This document shows positions 9,185-18,064 of a stretch of 29,884 nt of DNA, in pieces (position 1 is the first letter of the stretch; each line of letters starts with the position of its first letter). The position numbers and the translations under genes are program-made. The DNA comes from Hydrogenimonas sp. Lineage in GTDB: Bacteria; Campylobacterota; Campylobacteria; Campylobacterales; Hydrogenimonadaceae. The DNA lies in contig WGAW01000036.1 in the NCBI GenBank assembly GCA_015494675.1, positions 1 through 29,884 on the forward strand, in the 5' to 3' direction. The notes under the pieces were generated by a model, which was not told the origin of the DNA, did not search any database, and saw nothing but the letters and a program-made list of their open reading frames with translations.

Positions 9185-9644
9185 GCAGGGCCTGGCCGGC
9201 CCTACAACCCCCTGAAGCTTCGAAATCGCAGATTTCGAGACGACGTTCCGAATACGAAACGTCGGGTTACAACAACCGACGTATCTACTGGCAAAGCCCG
9301 TAAAAACGGAATATATCGGCGCCCATGCAGCCCTGTAATTGCTATAAAAGAGTCCTTTAAAGCGATTCCAAATTTTCTCGCGGGCTTTATGATGATTACC
9401 GCTGTTATTTTACCACATCGGCCATCTCAAACCGCTTGACGATCGGCTATCTTTTTTAACCGATGTAACGCAAATTAAGCGGCAAGCGGCTCTACACCCG
9501 ACGAGTCTGCCAAATTTTCGATTTCGGGACGATTTCACGCCTGTCGCTCAATATCGGTTTTCAATCTACTTTTAGCAAAAGCATAATAGAATAGCTTCAG
9601 TTTGCATAGAGTCGGCAATATCAGTTAACAGTTACGGGAAAAAT
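9185..9644. other. Intergenic stretch with several small palindromes; no gene seen
   Basis: I see no credible coding frame here. It holds a hairpin at 9221-9237 (CGAAATC/GATTTCG), a second at 9241-9264 (10-bp arms with one mismatch around AATA), and a second copy of GGCAAAGCCCGTAAAAACGG at 9290-9309. A TAAAAT on the minus strand (9407-9412) could start a nadE transcript. A CATAAT (9582-9587) on the plus strand could start the receptor operon. Both promoter guesses are weak. Confidence 0.5.
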
Positions 9645-11672
9645 ATGCCTCAGAGACTTTTCGGCCTTTTGGTTGCAGCTTCTTCTTTGCTTTTTTGCGC
9701 AACATCCTATGCGAAAAACTCACGAACCTCCGCCGACAACGATCTGCTCAGGGTTTTAAAGGAGGCTGCGGCAATCGCGTCCGAGCACCGCCTCAACGTG
9801 GACGACACTCCCGAGTTCGTTACAGTATGGCGACGGCAGGAACTTCGGGTGCTGGGTGCAAAGGATCTTTTCGAAGCATTGTCAATCGTGCCGGGAATCC
9901 AGACTTCCATTATGCAAAACGGAATCAAAAAGGTCGTAATGAGGGGTTACAACAATCCCGACAATATCACATTCGACAGATTCAAACTGATAATAGACGG
10001 TCATATAGTACAGACGGCCCTATTTCAGAATACAAGCTACTACCTAAACTACCCGATAGAGCTGATAGACCGAATAGAGGTGGTTTTGGGGCCCGCTTCC
10101 GCTCTTGTAACTTCGGGGGCGCTAACCGGAGTGATAAAAGTGATCACAAGACTCGGGAAAGATCACGAAGGCGCCCTCTTCGTACGTATCGGAAGTTATG
10201 ACGAGATTATGGGAGGAGTCTGTAAAACATACCCTATCGATGACGGAGGTGATCTCGGTCTGGAGTATTACTACAGGGTGCACGAGAGGAGTCTGGAGGC
10301 AAGCGACTACATTCTTGAAAATAGTTCGCCGGCAATCTCCGGTAGCAGCGAGTGGCTCAGAGACCGCTCTTTCGCTCTCCGATACCGAAGAGGCAAGTTT
10401 CAACTCTCGGCCCGTACAAAGAGGGAGGTCCACGGCAACTACTTCGGATGGGAAGAACACCTCGAAATGAGCGACGAACCGTCCATGGCCAACAGCTACC
10501 TATATCTGCAGGGGATGTACGACAGCGACATAGGAGCGAAAGAGAGGCTCCATCTTCAGCTCGACTACAGCCACTACGGATTCGACGCCGCCGCACAGAA
10601 CTACATCGAGGCCCCCGGTAGAGCGATACCCTATGAGTTCGCACTCTATCTGAGCGAAGAGACATGGCAGTTGGATACGCATTTGGCTACCGAACGCTTC
10701 GAAAACCACTCTCTAAAAGCCGGTCTATACGCCTCTACAACAAAGCTTATAGGAGACAGATTCAAGATAATCTACCCGAACGGCTCCGTATTCGATACAA
10801 AACTGCTCCACTCGGGCCTCAAGAGAGAGATCTCATCACTCTATCTCAACGATATAGTCACACTGACCGGTACTTCGGATATCCATCTCGGTATCAGGTA
10901 CGACTATATGAGCGATATGAAAAAGGGGTATTTCAGCGCGAATACATCTTTTCTATACCGTTTTAAAGAGGGTGCGAGCATAAAGATCGGATACGGACAC
11001 GCTTTTAGAACACCGTCATGGGTGGAGCTCTACTCATATCCGAATCCCGGAATCCGAGTGGGTGATGCGGATCTGGAGGCGGAAGAGTCCGATATGATCG
11101 AAGCCTCACTGATATACAGACCCTCTTTGAGTACCAGGCTTCTTGTAAATCTGTATAGAAGCAGAATCAGAAACCTTCTGGATATCTTCGAGAATCCCAG
11201 GAGCGATCCGGATGCACCGGGATACGCGAACCTCCCCTCGCGCTTCAGCCACGGTTTCGAACTGGAGTACCGCCTGAAACCGATACCCGGCCACACGCTG
11301 GGAGCCGCATACTCATACAACAGCACGAACTATACGACCGAATACGGCACAAGCCAGCCTATGCCGGGAGTGGCCCGTAAAAAGGGCTACCTTTACTATA
11401 TTCTCGGTCTCGACGCGTCATCTACCCTGTCCGCATACCTCCGCTATATGGGGCCAAGAATCGTAAACCGCGACACAAACAGAGAAGATGTCCCATCATA
11501 TACGACACTCGATCTGACATACTCTTTCAGTGCCGCCGAGGGCGCCAAACTCTTTGTGGGTGTAAAGAACCTGTTCGACGAATATGTAGCCGACACCAGT
11601 TATTACGGCCGCCATGACGGTATCGTCAGACCGGGACGAAGATGGTTTGTAACTTTCGAGTATCCGCTATGA
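9645..11672 (+). CDS. TonB-dependent outer-membrane receptor
   Basis: This is a 675-aa outer-membrane beta-barrel receptor of the TonB-dependent family, which takes up or senses scarce ligands such as metal chelates, haem, corrinoids or glycans. It has a signal peptide (cut likely after ATSYA, residue 23), a plug domain (about 50-170) with LRVLGAKDLFEALSIVPG and the plug-end RIEVVLGPASALVTSGALTG, then a 22-strand-type barrel. It ends in an aromatic-rich strand (RRWFVTFEYPL), typical of outer-membrane insertion. No cysteine-rich or otherwise ligand-specific motif is visible, so the ligand is unknown. The ATG at 9645 has a weak site (GGGA). The stop overlaps the YfiR-like gene (ATGA), and the third gene is a diguanylate cyclase, which suggests a signalling rather than purely transport role. 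Confidence 0.93.
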   Translation: MPQRLFGLLVAASSLLFCATSYAKNSRTSADNDLLRVLKEAAAIASEHRLNVDDTPEFVTVWRRQELRVLGAKDLFEALSIVPGIQTSIMQNGIKKVVMRGYNNPDNITFDRFKLIIDGHIVQTALFQNTSYYLNYPIELIDRIEVVLGPASALVTSGALTGVIKVITRLGKDHEGALFVRIGSYDEIMGGVCKTYPIDDGGDLGLEYYYRVHERSLEASDYILENSSPAISGSSEWLRDRSFALRYRRGKFQLSARTKREVHGNYFGWEEHLEMSDEPSMANSYLYLQGMYDSDIGAKERLHLQLDYSHYGFDAAAQNYIEAPGRAIPYEFALYLSEETWQLDTHLATERFENHSLKAGLYASTTKLIGDRFKIIYPNGSVFDTKLLHSGLKREISSLYLNDIVTLTGTSDIHLGIRYDYMSDMKKGYFSANTSFLYRFKEGASIKIGYGHAFRTPSWVELYSYPNPGIRVGDADLEAEESDMIEASLIYRPSLSTRLLVNLYRSRIRNLLDIFENPRSDPDAPGYANLPSRFSHGFELEYRLKPIPGHTLGAAYSYNSTNYTTEYGTSQPMPGVARKKGYLYYILGLDASSTLSAYLRYMGPRIVNRDTNREDVPSYTTLDLTYSFSAAEGAKLFVGVKNLFDEYVADTSYYGRHDGIVRPGRRWFVTFEYPL

Positions 11673-12217
11673 TGAGACTGACTCTTTTGCTCTCTCTGCT
11701 GTGCGGCAGCCTGCAGGCATACATATATAACGATTCTCTACTACTTATCTATGCCAAGATAGTCCCGCGTATAATGATGCTGGACCACACTCAAAGAGGA
11801 GATATGCAAAAGAGGAGACTATGCATTCTATACGAAAAAGGTGACGCTCCGGTCGCCGAAAAGCTCAGGAATCTAATGTATGAAAATCTCCCTTCCCGGG
11901 CAAGAAAAAATTTTATAGCCGATACCGTCTCTTACAGGGAGGCGGAGAGTGAAAAGTGTATCGGCTCCACCGCTCTCATGCTTCTGGATGCCGGTGCTGA
12001 AAAGATTGACAAGATACTGAGTCGGGCGGAAAGAAAACGGCTGCTGACGTTTAGCTACAGTAACTCTCTTCTAAAAAAAGGGGCTGCGGTTTCGCTGCTG
12101 GTAGGCAAAGAGGTATATCCGGTAATCAATATAGAGGCGGTAAAAAGATCGGCCCTCAAACTCGACGTGGCACTATTTCAGATAGCGAGAATCTATGACG
12201 GGAGCAAAATAAGATGA
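11669..12217 (+). CDS. YfiR-like periplasmic protein (DUF4154)
   Basis: The 182-aa product looks like the YfiR/DUF4154 family, whose Pseudomonas founder is a periplasmic repressor of the diguanylate cyclase YfiN. It has a signal peptide (MMRLTLLLSLLCGSLQA, cut after residue 17), then a small alpha/beta domain with family-like blocks RRLCILYEKGD, GSTALMLLDAG and LLTFSYSNSLLKKGAAVSLLVG, and the late INIEAVKRSALKLD. Two cysteines (C52, C97) remain in the mature part and could form a disulfide. I placed the start at the ATG overlapping the receptor stop (ATGA); the earlier in-frame ATG at 11642 would add nine residues ahead of the signal peptide. The next gene starts at its stop, again by ATGA. 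Family assignment is by eye and fairly firm because of the context. Confidence 0.8.
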   Translation: MMRLTLLLSLLCGSLQAYIYNDSLLLIYAKIVPRIMMLDHTQRGDMQKRRLCILYEKGDAPVAEKLRNLMYENLPSRARKNFIADTVSYREAESEKCIGSTALMLLDAGAEKIDKILSRAERKRLLTFSYSNSLLKKGAAVSLLVGKEVYPVINIEAVKRSALKLDVALFQIARIYDGSKIR

Positions 12218-13530
12218 GCCGCTCGCTTTCACTCTCGACCAAAATCATAGTTGCGGTTACACTCTTCTTCTTCGCGGCTCTCGGTACGATAACCTACTTC
12301 AACTACACATCCATGCAGAACTTCGCCAAAAAGAGCGAAGAGGAGAAGAGCGAACAGCTCCTGAACTCGATAGAGCCGATCATATCGATAAACATGTTCC
12401 TCGGTATGGACGCCCCCATGCGCGACTACCTGAACAAGATAGTAAAGACCACACCGATGATTTTGAAACTTGTCGTAAAAGAGAGTGGCGGCAAGGTGCA
12501 CTTCTCTTACATATCGCCGAGATACAGAACTCAAAACATCACTCCGATAGAGCTGAAACAGACCATTCGGGACAAAATCATGTCCAAGCCGATCGGGGAG
12601 ATAGAGTTGGCCTACTCCAACGCCAAATACTCCGAAATCGTAAACCGTTACAAACACTTCAGTTTTCAGCTTCTGCTTGCTGCACTCGCACTCGTGCTGC
12701 TTCTGATAATTTTGCTCAAAAAGGCCCTCACTCCGCTAAAAGAGCTGGCACAAGAACTTAAAAGCTACGATCCGGTTAAGTCCAACTTCTCCAAAAAGAG
12801 GATCGAAGGAGAGGGGGAGATCTGCATTATTCAAAATGCGGTAGTGGATATGGTCGAAAAGATTCAGGGCTATACCGACAGACTCTTCAAACTGAACATG
12901 GAACTGGAGAAAAAGGTAAAAGAGAGAACCGAAACCGTAGAGAACACAAACCGCCGGCTCAGAAGAGAGATCGAGGAGCGCAAAAAAGCCGAAGAGGCTC
13001 TGAAGTATGCAAACAGGATGCTCGAAAAGCTCTCCACGACAGACAGCCTTACGGGTCTGTACAACCGCCGCATTTTTGAGCAGAACTTCAACAGGTTCTG
13101 GAAGATAGCGGCGAGAGAGAGGCGCCCGATATCGGTAATTTTGTGCGATATAGACCACTTCAAAAAGATAAACGATACCTACGGACACCAGGCCGGAGAC
13201 GCCTGTCTCAGGGAGTTTGCGGAAATTCTGCTAAAGTGCGTAAGCCGCCCTATGGACATGGTCGCCAGATACGGAGGAGAGGAGTTCATATTTCTGCTCC
13301 CGGATACACCGCTGCCCGGTGCCGTGACGATCGCAAACGAGATTCAGCTTCTGCTACGCAAGCGGAACGAAGAGCGTAAAACGAAAATCAAAATGACGAC
13401 AAGCATAGGCATCAGCAGCATCGTTCCCGGCAACCTGGACGAGAGCCGTCACCTGATACAGGAGGCCGACAGAGCCCTTTACGATGCGAAGAGAAGCGGC
13501 AGAAACCGCATAGTGATAAACCCTGTTTAA
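12214..13530 (+). CDS. Membrane-bound diguanylate cyclase (GGDEF domain)
   Basis: This is a 438-aa enzyme that condenses two GTP into cyclic-di-GMP. Layout: TM1 about 10-29, a periplasmic domain about 30-149, TM2 about 151-168, a HAMP-like region, a coiled coil (about 225-272, ending EKLSTTDSLTGLYNRR), then the GGDEF domain. The active site is GGEEF (354-358) and the substrate-binding DIDHFKKIND is intact. RPMD (345-348), five residues before GGEEF, fits the allosteric inhibitory I-site, so product inhibition is probably kept. This TM-periplasm-TM-HAMP-GGDEF layout matches YfiN/TpbB, the partner of YfiR, and supports the operon being one pathway. It ends 3 bp from the convergent cyclophilin gene with no terminator-like stem between them. 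Confidence 0.93.
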   Translation: MSRSLSLSTKIIVAVTLFFFAALGTITYFNYTSMQNFAKKSEEEKSEQLLNSIEPIISINMFLGMDAPMRDYLNKIVKTTPMILKLVVKESGGKVHFSYISPRYRTQNITPIELKQTIRDKIMSKPIGEIELAYSNAKYSEIVNRYKHFSFQLLLAALALVLLLIILLKKALTPLKELAQELKSYDPVKSNFSKKRIEGEGEICIIQNAVVDMVEKIQGYTDRLFKLNMELEKKVKERTETVENTNRRLRREIEERKKAEEALKYANRMLEKLSTTDSLTGLYNRRIFEQNFNRFWKIAARERRPISVILCDIDHFKKINDTYGHQAGDACLREFAEILLKCVSRPMDMVARYGGEEFIFLLPDTPLPGAVTIANEIQLLLRKRNEERKTKIKMTTSIGISSIVPGNLDESRHLIQEADRALYDAKRSGRNRIVINPV

Positions 13531-13533
13531 GCT

Positions 13534-14064
13534 CTACTTTTCACGCTTCGGCACGATTTCGATCGTCTCGATCGTATCGTTCTGATCGATCGAATCGAGA
13601 ACCAGCATACTGTCGGCGTCATCATCCTCTATTCCGCCGAATACCGTATGTACACCGTCAAGGTGCGGACAGGGCACGAAGCATATAAAAAACTGGCTGC
13701 CGCCGGTATCTTTTCCTGCATGCGCCATGGAGATGCTACCTTTTACATGTTTGTGGAGGTTTTTGTCGGTCTCGCAGGCGATAGCCCAGTCGGGTCCGCC
13801 GGTACCGACTCTGGCCGGGTTTCCTCCGGGTCCGCTGTGTGGGCATCCGCCCTGTGCCATAAAGCCCTTTATCACACGGTGGAACTTCAGGTTGTCGTAA
13901 AAGCCCTGCTGCGCCAGTGTCGCGAAGTTTGCTACCGTGTTTGGCACCTCATCGCCGTAGAGCTTCAGCCAGATATCACCTTTGTTCGTCTTTATCTTTG
14001 CATACCGAAACCGCTCCATCGTCTCTTGGTCGTAGTCGTAGGTTTTCAATCTTTTACCGAACAT
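13534..14064 (-). CDS. Peptidyl-prolyl cis-trans isomerase, cyclophilin type
   Basis: A cyclophilin-type proline isomerase, 176 aa from the start used, with no signal peptide and so probably cytoplasmic. Core motifs are FHRVIKGFMAQGGCPHSGPGG (catalytic Arg in FHRVI), GSISMAHAGKDTGGSQFFIC and the following LDGVHTVFGGI. There is a short N-terminal extension (MFGKRLKTYDYDQE) before the barrel. I chose the ATG at 14064 because AAAAGG sits about 6 nt before it; the first ATG at 14070 directly abuts that site. A TATAAT on the minus strand at 14170-14175 is a likely promoter. Confidence 0.93.
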   Translation of the reverse strand: MFGKRLKTYDYDQETMERFRYAKIKTNKGDIWLKLYGDEVPNTVANFATLAQQGFYDNLKFHRVIKGFMAQGGCPHSGPGGNPARVGTGGPDWAIACETDKNLHKHVKGSISMAHAGKDTGGSQFFICFVPCPHLDGVHTVFGGIEDDDADSMLVLDSIDQNDTIETIEIVPKREK

Positions 14065-14169
14065 AATCATCCTTTTACCGTCTTATCGTTTTTCTGAGCT
14101 TATGCAAAATCTTCAGAAGGCGACATAAGAAGTTTTTGCAAAAGGTCAGTCATTCCAATCGCGGCGGCG

Positions 14170-14175
14170 ATTATA
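14170..14175 (-). promoter_or_regulatory. -10 box for the cyclophilin gene
   Basis: The minus strand reads GCTATAATCGCC here, a consensus TATAAT about 105 bp upstream of the cyclophilin start and just after the 49-aa gene. No -35 is evident. Confidence 0.45.
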
Positions 14176-14191
14176 GCACGTCACGGGAATT

Positions 14192-14341
14192 TTACCTAAT
14201 CCTGATAATTCTGATCCTTAGCAGAAGAGCGAAGCGGTTAATCCGCAGGAGCACCCTTTTGTACAGAGGCAGGTTGGCCGCTTCGAGCTGGCAGAAGAGT
14301 TCGTTCAGACCTTCACGTTCACTTTGAGTCAGATTGCTCAT
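14192..14341 (-). CDS. Small basic protein, 49 aa, overlapping the HTH gene
   Basis: The ATG at 14341 lies inside the 3' end of the HTH gene (23-bp overlap) and gives a 49-residue product. It starts MSNLTQSEREGLNELFCQLE and ends LLLRIRIIRIR. The first half is an acidic helix; the second is strongly basic and hydrophobic (RINRFALLLRIRIIRIR), like a membrane-surface or nucleic-acid-binding helix. The ATG lies in a GATGAGC context with no strong Shine-Dalgarno, which fits translational coupling to the upstream gene. I do not recognise a named family. A single clean start-to-stop frame in a coupled position is the main support. Confidence 0.55.
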   Translation of the reverse strand: MSNLTQSEREGLNELFCQLEAANLPLYKRVLLRINRFALLLRIRIIRIR

Positions 14342-14573
14342 CCAAAGCCTTTATCTTGTGTACTACACGAATTATCTCGTCATCATCCAGTTCACCGAGC
14401 ATCTGCATCAGGGCACGCGCCGCTATAGGCTGCGCTTTGCCCGTACGCCAATCCTGGTATGTCCGCATCGAAATACCGAGCTCTTCGGCCATCACCTTTT
14501 GCGAAATCTTCCGGCCGTGGTTTTTTGCTTCCAGTGCGTTGTGGACAATGTTGAAAATATCGCTGACTTTCAT
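14319..14573 (-). CDS. Small helix-turn-helix DNA-binding protein
   Basis: The 84-aa product looks like a one-domain transcription regulator. Residues about 24-50 (ISQKVMAEELGISMRTYQDW, then RTGKAQP) fit a lambda-repressor-like HTH; the C-terminus is acidic, then mixed (ELDDDEIIRVVHKIKALDEQ). I chose the ATG at 14573 (MKVSDIF) over 14606 because a TATAAT lies only 6 nt before it, so the longer start would lie upstream of the transcript. The gene is divergent from the flavoprotein at 14779 and coupled to the 49-aa gene after it. Its target is unknown; the shared AT-rich 200-bp upstream region is the obvious candidate. Confidence 0.75.
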   Translation of the reverse strand: MKVSDIFNIVHNALEAKNHGRKISQKVMAEELGISMRTYQDWRTGKAQPIAARALMQMLGELDDDEIIRVVHKIKALDEQSDSK

Positions 14574-14579
14574 CACAAA

Positions 14580-14585
14580 ATTATA
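14580..14585 (-). promoter_or_regulatory. -10 box very close to the HTH start codon
   Basis: The minus strand reads AGTATAATTTTGTGATG: a perfect TATAAT followed 6 nt later by the start codon. Transcription would begin at or next to the ATG, which suggests a leaderless or near-leaderless mRNA. Confidence 0.5.
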
Positions 14586-14749
14586 CTTTCGGAAGCTGTA
14601 ATACACATTAAAATTCCTGTTTTTTCCATATTATTTCTATATTTAAGTATTTTTTTACCGTTTTATATAGTATTTTCTCTCTGTAAAGCAAATTTTATTC
14701 CTATTTTATACATTTTTCCGTGTATCGATTCTCTATATCGGCTCTTCGC

Positions 14750-14755
14750 TATAAT
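14750..14755 (+). promoter_or_regulatory. -10 box for the NDH-2/SQR-like gene
   Basis: CGCTATAATTTTC lies 23 bp before the start codon, followed by AAAAGGAG as ribosome site. The upstream 150 bp (14590-14740) is notably AT-rich with T-tracts, as expected for promoters in this phylum. Confidence 0.6.
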
Positions 14756-14778
14756 TTTCTTCAGATAAAAGGAGACCT

Positions 14779-15978
14779 ATGAAAAGAGTGGTCATAGCAG
14801 GCGGAGGATACGCGGGGCTTAGAGCAGTAGAGAAGCTTACGGACTCGGAGGATATAGAGCCGGTGCTTATAGACGCCAACAACTACCATTTCATGCAGAC
14901 GGAAGTCTACGGTTACATAGCCGGTACGAAAGAGATAGACGAGATAGCTATAGATCTCGATCTGTGGTGCAGGGGCTTCGAGCCTCCTGTACGCTTCGTA
15001 AAAGATCGTATAGTCGGACTGGATCCGAAAAAGAGAGTTTTGACACTCGCAAACGGAGAACTCGAATATGACTACCTTATAATAGCGACGGGGGCTCGCA
15101 CAAAGTTTCCCAAATCTATAAAGGGTCTGAGGGAGAGGAGCTTCGGCATAAAACGGCTCGGCCGTTCGTTCGGATTCCACCATAAATTTGAAGAGGTTGT
15201 AAAAAATAGGCTTGAAGGCGAAAGCGGAAGGGTCAACATCGCCGTTATAGGGGCCGGCCTCTCCGGTGTGGAGGTTGCCGCGGAGATGGGATATATGCTC
15301 AAAAGATACAAAAAGGTACTGGGAGCGCGTGCAGACGACATCGAGATAACCCTAGTCGATGCCTACGACACGATACTGCCCGGGATGGACCCGTTTATGA
15401 TACGTTCGGCTGCCGAGAGGCTGAAAAAGCTGGACGTTTCACTAAAGGTCTCCGCCCGCATAAAGAGCGTGGATGAGAACGAAATACTCTTTGAAAACGG
15501 TGAGAGGATGGAGTACAGATTCATCATATTCACCGGAGGCATTACCGCAAACAGCGACTTCACACCGAAAAGTTTCGAAAAAAACGGCATCGGACAACTG
15601 CTCGTGACTCCGTTTTTGAATATTGAGGGTCACGAAGAGATATATGCCGTAGGAGACGTGGCGCAGATAGAAGATCCGGGCGGGCGGACGCTGCCGCCGA
15701 CCGCACAGATTGCCGAAAAGAGCGCCGAGTATGCGGCCGAATCGATCATACGGAGTTTGAGAGGTTCGAAGCCGGAGCCTTTTAGGGGTAGGGTCGACGG
15801 CATGTTCATAGCCCTGGGCGGAAGATACGCCGCAGCCGAGATATTCGGTTTCAGATTCAGCGGAGTCGCGGCTTACTATATGAAGCGGATGGTTACACTC
15901 ATATATTTTCTCGGAATAGACCTGAGAGCCAATGCCGGATACAGGGTAAGAAGCTCCGGACGGGCGGCCGATGTATAG
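14779..15978 (+). CDS. NAD(P)/FAD-dependent oxidoreductase, NDH-2 / sulfide-quinone reductase-like
   Basis: A 399-aa two-dinucleotide-binding-domain flavoprotein. FAD binding is shown by VVIAGGGYAGLRAVEKL at the N-terminus, the ATG motif in YLIIATGAR (about 97-105) and AVGDVAQIED (about 292-301). A second Rossmann motif, VIGAGLSGVEVAAEMG (about 157-172), would bind NAD(P)H. A C-terminal hydrophobic or amphipathic region (GVAAYYMKRMVTLIYFLGID) could anchor it to the membrane. This pattern fits type II NADH:quinone dehydrogenase, donating electrons to quinone without pumping protons. I do not see the cysteine pair that sulfide:quinone reductases use, so NDH-2-like is favoured; the exact donor is uncertain. 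It has a strong ribosome site (AAAAGGAGACCT). Confidence 0.85.
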   Translation: MKRVVIAGGGYAGLRAVEKLTDSEDIEPVLIDANNYHFMQTEVYGYIAGTKEIDEIAIDLDLWCRGFEPPVRFVKDRIVGLDPKKRVLTLANGELEYDYLIIATGARTKFPKSIKGLRERSFGIKRLGRSFGFHHKFEEVVKNRLEGESGRVNIAVIGAGLSGVEVAAEMGYMLKRYKKVLGARADDIEITLVDAYDTILPGMDPFMIRSAAERLKKLDVSLKVSARIKSVDENEILFENGERMEYRFIIFTGGITANSDFTPKSFEKNGIGQLLVTPFLNIEGHEEIYAVGDVAQIEDPGGRTLPPTAQIAEKSAEYAAESIIRSLRGSKPEPFRGRVDGMFIALGGRYAAAEIFGFRFSGVAAYYMKRMVTLIYFLGIDLRANAGYRVRSSGRAADV

Positions 15979-16049
15979 AATTTTCTCAGATGGAGAGGGT
16001 GTACCATTACATATATCTTTGTACCCGCAATTAATTTTATCTTATTCGC

Positions 16050-16055
16050 TATACT
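16050..16055 (+). promoter_or_regulatory. -10 box for acs
   Basis: CGCTATACTATG gives TATACT, 47 bp before the acs ATG, in an AT-rich context; AAAAAGGAG provides the ribosome site. Confidence 0.5.
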
Positions 16056-16102
16056 ATGTAAAAAAATCGGCACAATATCCATTATCGTAAAAAGGAGTAA
16101 AA

Positions 16103-18061
16103 ATGTCTGAATCAAAAGAGGTATATTTTCCAAACAGAGAGTTCGCCAAACAGGCACGCATAAAGAATATGTGTGAATACAGCGAGCTCATGAATTGGGC
16201 AAAAGAGGATTACGAAGGTTTCTGGGGCCACTGGGCAAATGAAAAGATCGACTGGTTCGAGCCTTATGCGAAGGTTCTGGACGAATCGGATGCACCCTTT
16301 TACAAATGGTTTACCGGCGGTAAACTGAATGTAAGCCACCAGTGTATAGACCGGCACCTCGAGACCCGCAAAAACAAAGCGGCCATTATCTTTGAAGGAG
16401 ACAGGGGAGACAGGCAGATAGTAACATATCTTGAGCTTCACAAAAACGTAAACCGCTTCGCGAATCTGCTCAAAAACAGATTCGGCGTAAAAAAAGGCGA
16501 CCGCGTGGTTCTGTATATGCCGATGATCCCAGAGGCGGCATACGCGATGCTGGCGTGCGCGAGGATAGGGGCGATACACTCGGTGGTCTTCGGCGGCTTC
16601 AGCGCCGAGGCTCTCAGAGACAGGATCATCGATGCCGAAGCTAAAGTGGTCATAACGGCCGACGGAGCGTTTAGAAAAGACAAACCCTATATGCTCAAAC
16701 CTGTAGTCGATACCGCCCTCGAAGAGGGATGCGACTGCGTCGAAAAGGTACTAGTAGTTCAGAGAAACAACGAAGACGTAATCTGGATAGAGGGGCGTGA
16801 CTACAGCTACAACGAACTCATAGATTTGCAGAGCGACGTATGCGAGCCCGAACCGATGGAGAGCGAAGATCCGCTCTTTCTACTCTACACATCCGGCTCG
16901 ACCGGAAAACCGAAAGGTGTACAGCACTCCCAGGCGGGCTACATTCTGTGGGCGCAGATGACGATGGAGTGGGTTTTTGACGTCAAAGAGAACGACACCT
17001 ACTGGTGTACGGCCGACATAGGGTGGATTACCGGCCATACATACATAGTCTACGGGCCGCTCGCCATGGGAGCTACCACCGTGATGTTCGAAGGTGTTCC
17101 CACATATCCCGATGCCGGCCGCGCCTGGAAGATGGTGCAAGAATACAGGATAAACCAGTTCTACACCGCTCCCACGGCAATCCGTGTACTGCATAAAATG
17201 GGCGAAAACGAGCCCGAGAAGTACGACCTTAGCTCCCTGAAGGTTCTCGGAACCGTCGGTGAGCCTATAGACCCGCCGGCGTGGAAGTGGTATTACGAAA
17301 AGATCGGCGGCGGCAGATGCGCTATTGTCGATACGTGGTGGCAGACCGAAACGGGCGGCCACATGATAAGCCCTCTGCCGGGTGCAACGCCCATAAAACC
17401 GGCATGTGCCACATTCCCGCTTCCGGGAATCATGGCCGAGGTCATAGAGAGAGACGGAACCCCGACGGAGCCGGGAGAGCAGGGTCTTTTGTGCATCACG
17501 AAACCGTGGCCGAGCATGATACGAACCATCTGGGGAGACCCCGAACGTTTCAAAAAGAGCTATTTCGGCGATGCGAAAAAAGATGGCAAGCCCGTCTACT
17601 TCTCGGGCGACGGCGCCATAGTGGACGAGGAGGGCTACATAACCATCACGGGCCGAGTCGACGACGTCATAAATGTATCGGGACACCGTATGGGTACTGC
17701 CGAAATTGAGGCTGCGATAAAGAAACATCCGCATGTAGCCGAAGTGGCCGTAGTCGGAAAGCCTGACGATATAAAAGGGGAGAGCATATTCGCTTACATT
17801 GTTCTCAAAAATGCCGATGATACTTTCGGAGAAGAGGCCGAACTGGCCAAAGAGATAAACCAGGTGATCGCCAAAGAGATCGGAAACATAGCCAAGTGCG
17901 ACACAATCAAGGTTGTCCCCGGCCTTCCCAAAACCCGCTCAGGCAAAGTTATGCGCCGGATTCTGCGCGCGATCGCCAAGGGTGAAGAGATCAAACAGGA
18001 TATTTCGACACTCGAAGATCCGGGAATAGTAGCCAAAATAGAGAGATGCGTCAGAGGATAA
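16103..18061 (+). CDS. acs: Acetyl-CoA synthetase (AMP-forming)
   Basis: This enzyme activates acetate to acetyl-CoA through acetyl-AMP. The 652-aa length is typical. Visible motifs are the AMP-binding loop [12 protein letters not shown] (about residues 261-272), WWQTETGG (adenylate motif), YFSGDGA and [16 protein letters not shown] (hinge). The C-terminal [11 protein letters not shown] carries the catalytic lysine (about K615) that is acetylated by Pat-type enzymes and reset by sirtuins in other bacteria. The N-terminal domain has the usual [11 protein letters not shown] lipoprotein gene follows 3 bp after the stop. Confidence 0.97.
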   Translation: MSESKEVYFPNREFAKQARIKNMCEYSELMNWAKEDYEGFWGHWANEKIDWFEPYAKVLDESDAPFYKWFTGGKLNVSHQCIDRHLETRKNKAAIIFEGDRGDRQIVTYLELHKNVNRFANLLKNRFGVKKGDRVVLYMPMIPEAAYAMLACARIGAIHSVVFGGFSAEALRDRIIDAEAKVVITADGAFRKDKPYMLKPVVDTALEEGCDCVEKVLVVQRNNEDVIWIEGRDYSYNELIDLQSDVCEPEPMESEDPLFLLYTSGSTGKPKGVQHSQAGYILWAQMTMEWVFDVKENDTYWCTADIGWITGHTYIVYGPLAMGATTVMFEGVPTYPDAGRAWKMVQEYRINQFYTAPTAIRVLHKMGENEPEKYDLSSLKVLGTVGEPIDPPAWKWYYEKIGGGRCAIVDTWWQTETGGHMISPLPGATPIKPACATFPLPGIMAEVIERDGTPTEPGEQGLLCITKPWPSMIRTIWGDPERFKKSYFGDAKKDGKPVYFSGDGAIVDEEGYITITGRVDDVINVSGHRMGTAEIEAAIKKHPHVAEVAVVGKPDDIKGESIFAYIVLKNADDTFGEEAELAKEINQVIAKEIGNIAKCDTIKVVPGLPKTRSGKVMRRILRAIAKGEEIKQDISTLEDPGIVAKIERCVRG

Positions 18062-18064
18062 AAC

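Noticed and set aside
13555..13600. Repeated GATCG-type tract near the end of the cyclophilin gene
   Set aside because: It is coding sequence for the C-terminal Ile/Asp/Glu-rich tail (TIETIEIVPK) rather than a binding-site array.
16880..17734. 284-codon minus-strand frame opposite acs
   Set aside because: It is fully inside acs and lacks any recognisable domain, so it is a codon-bias shadow.
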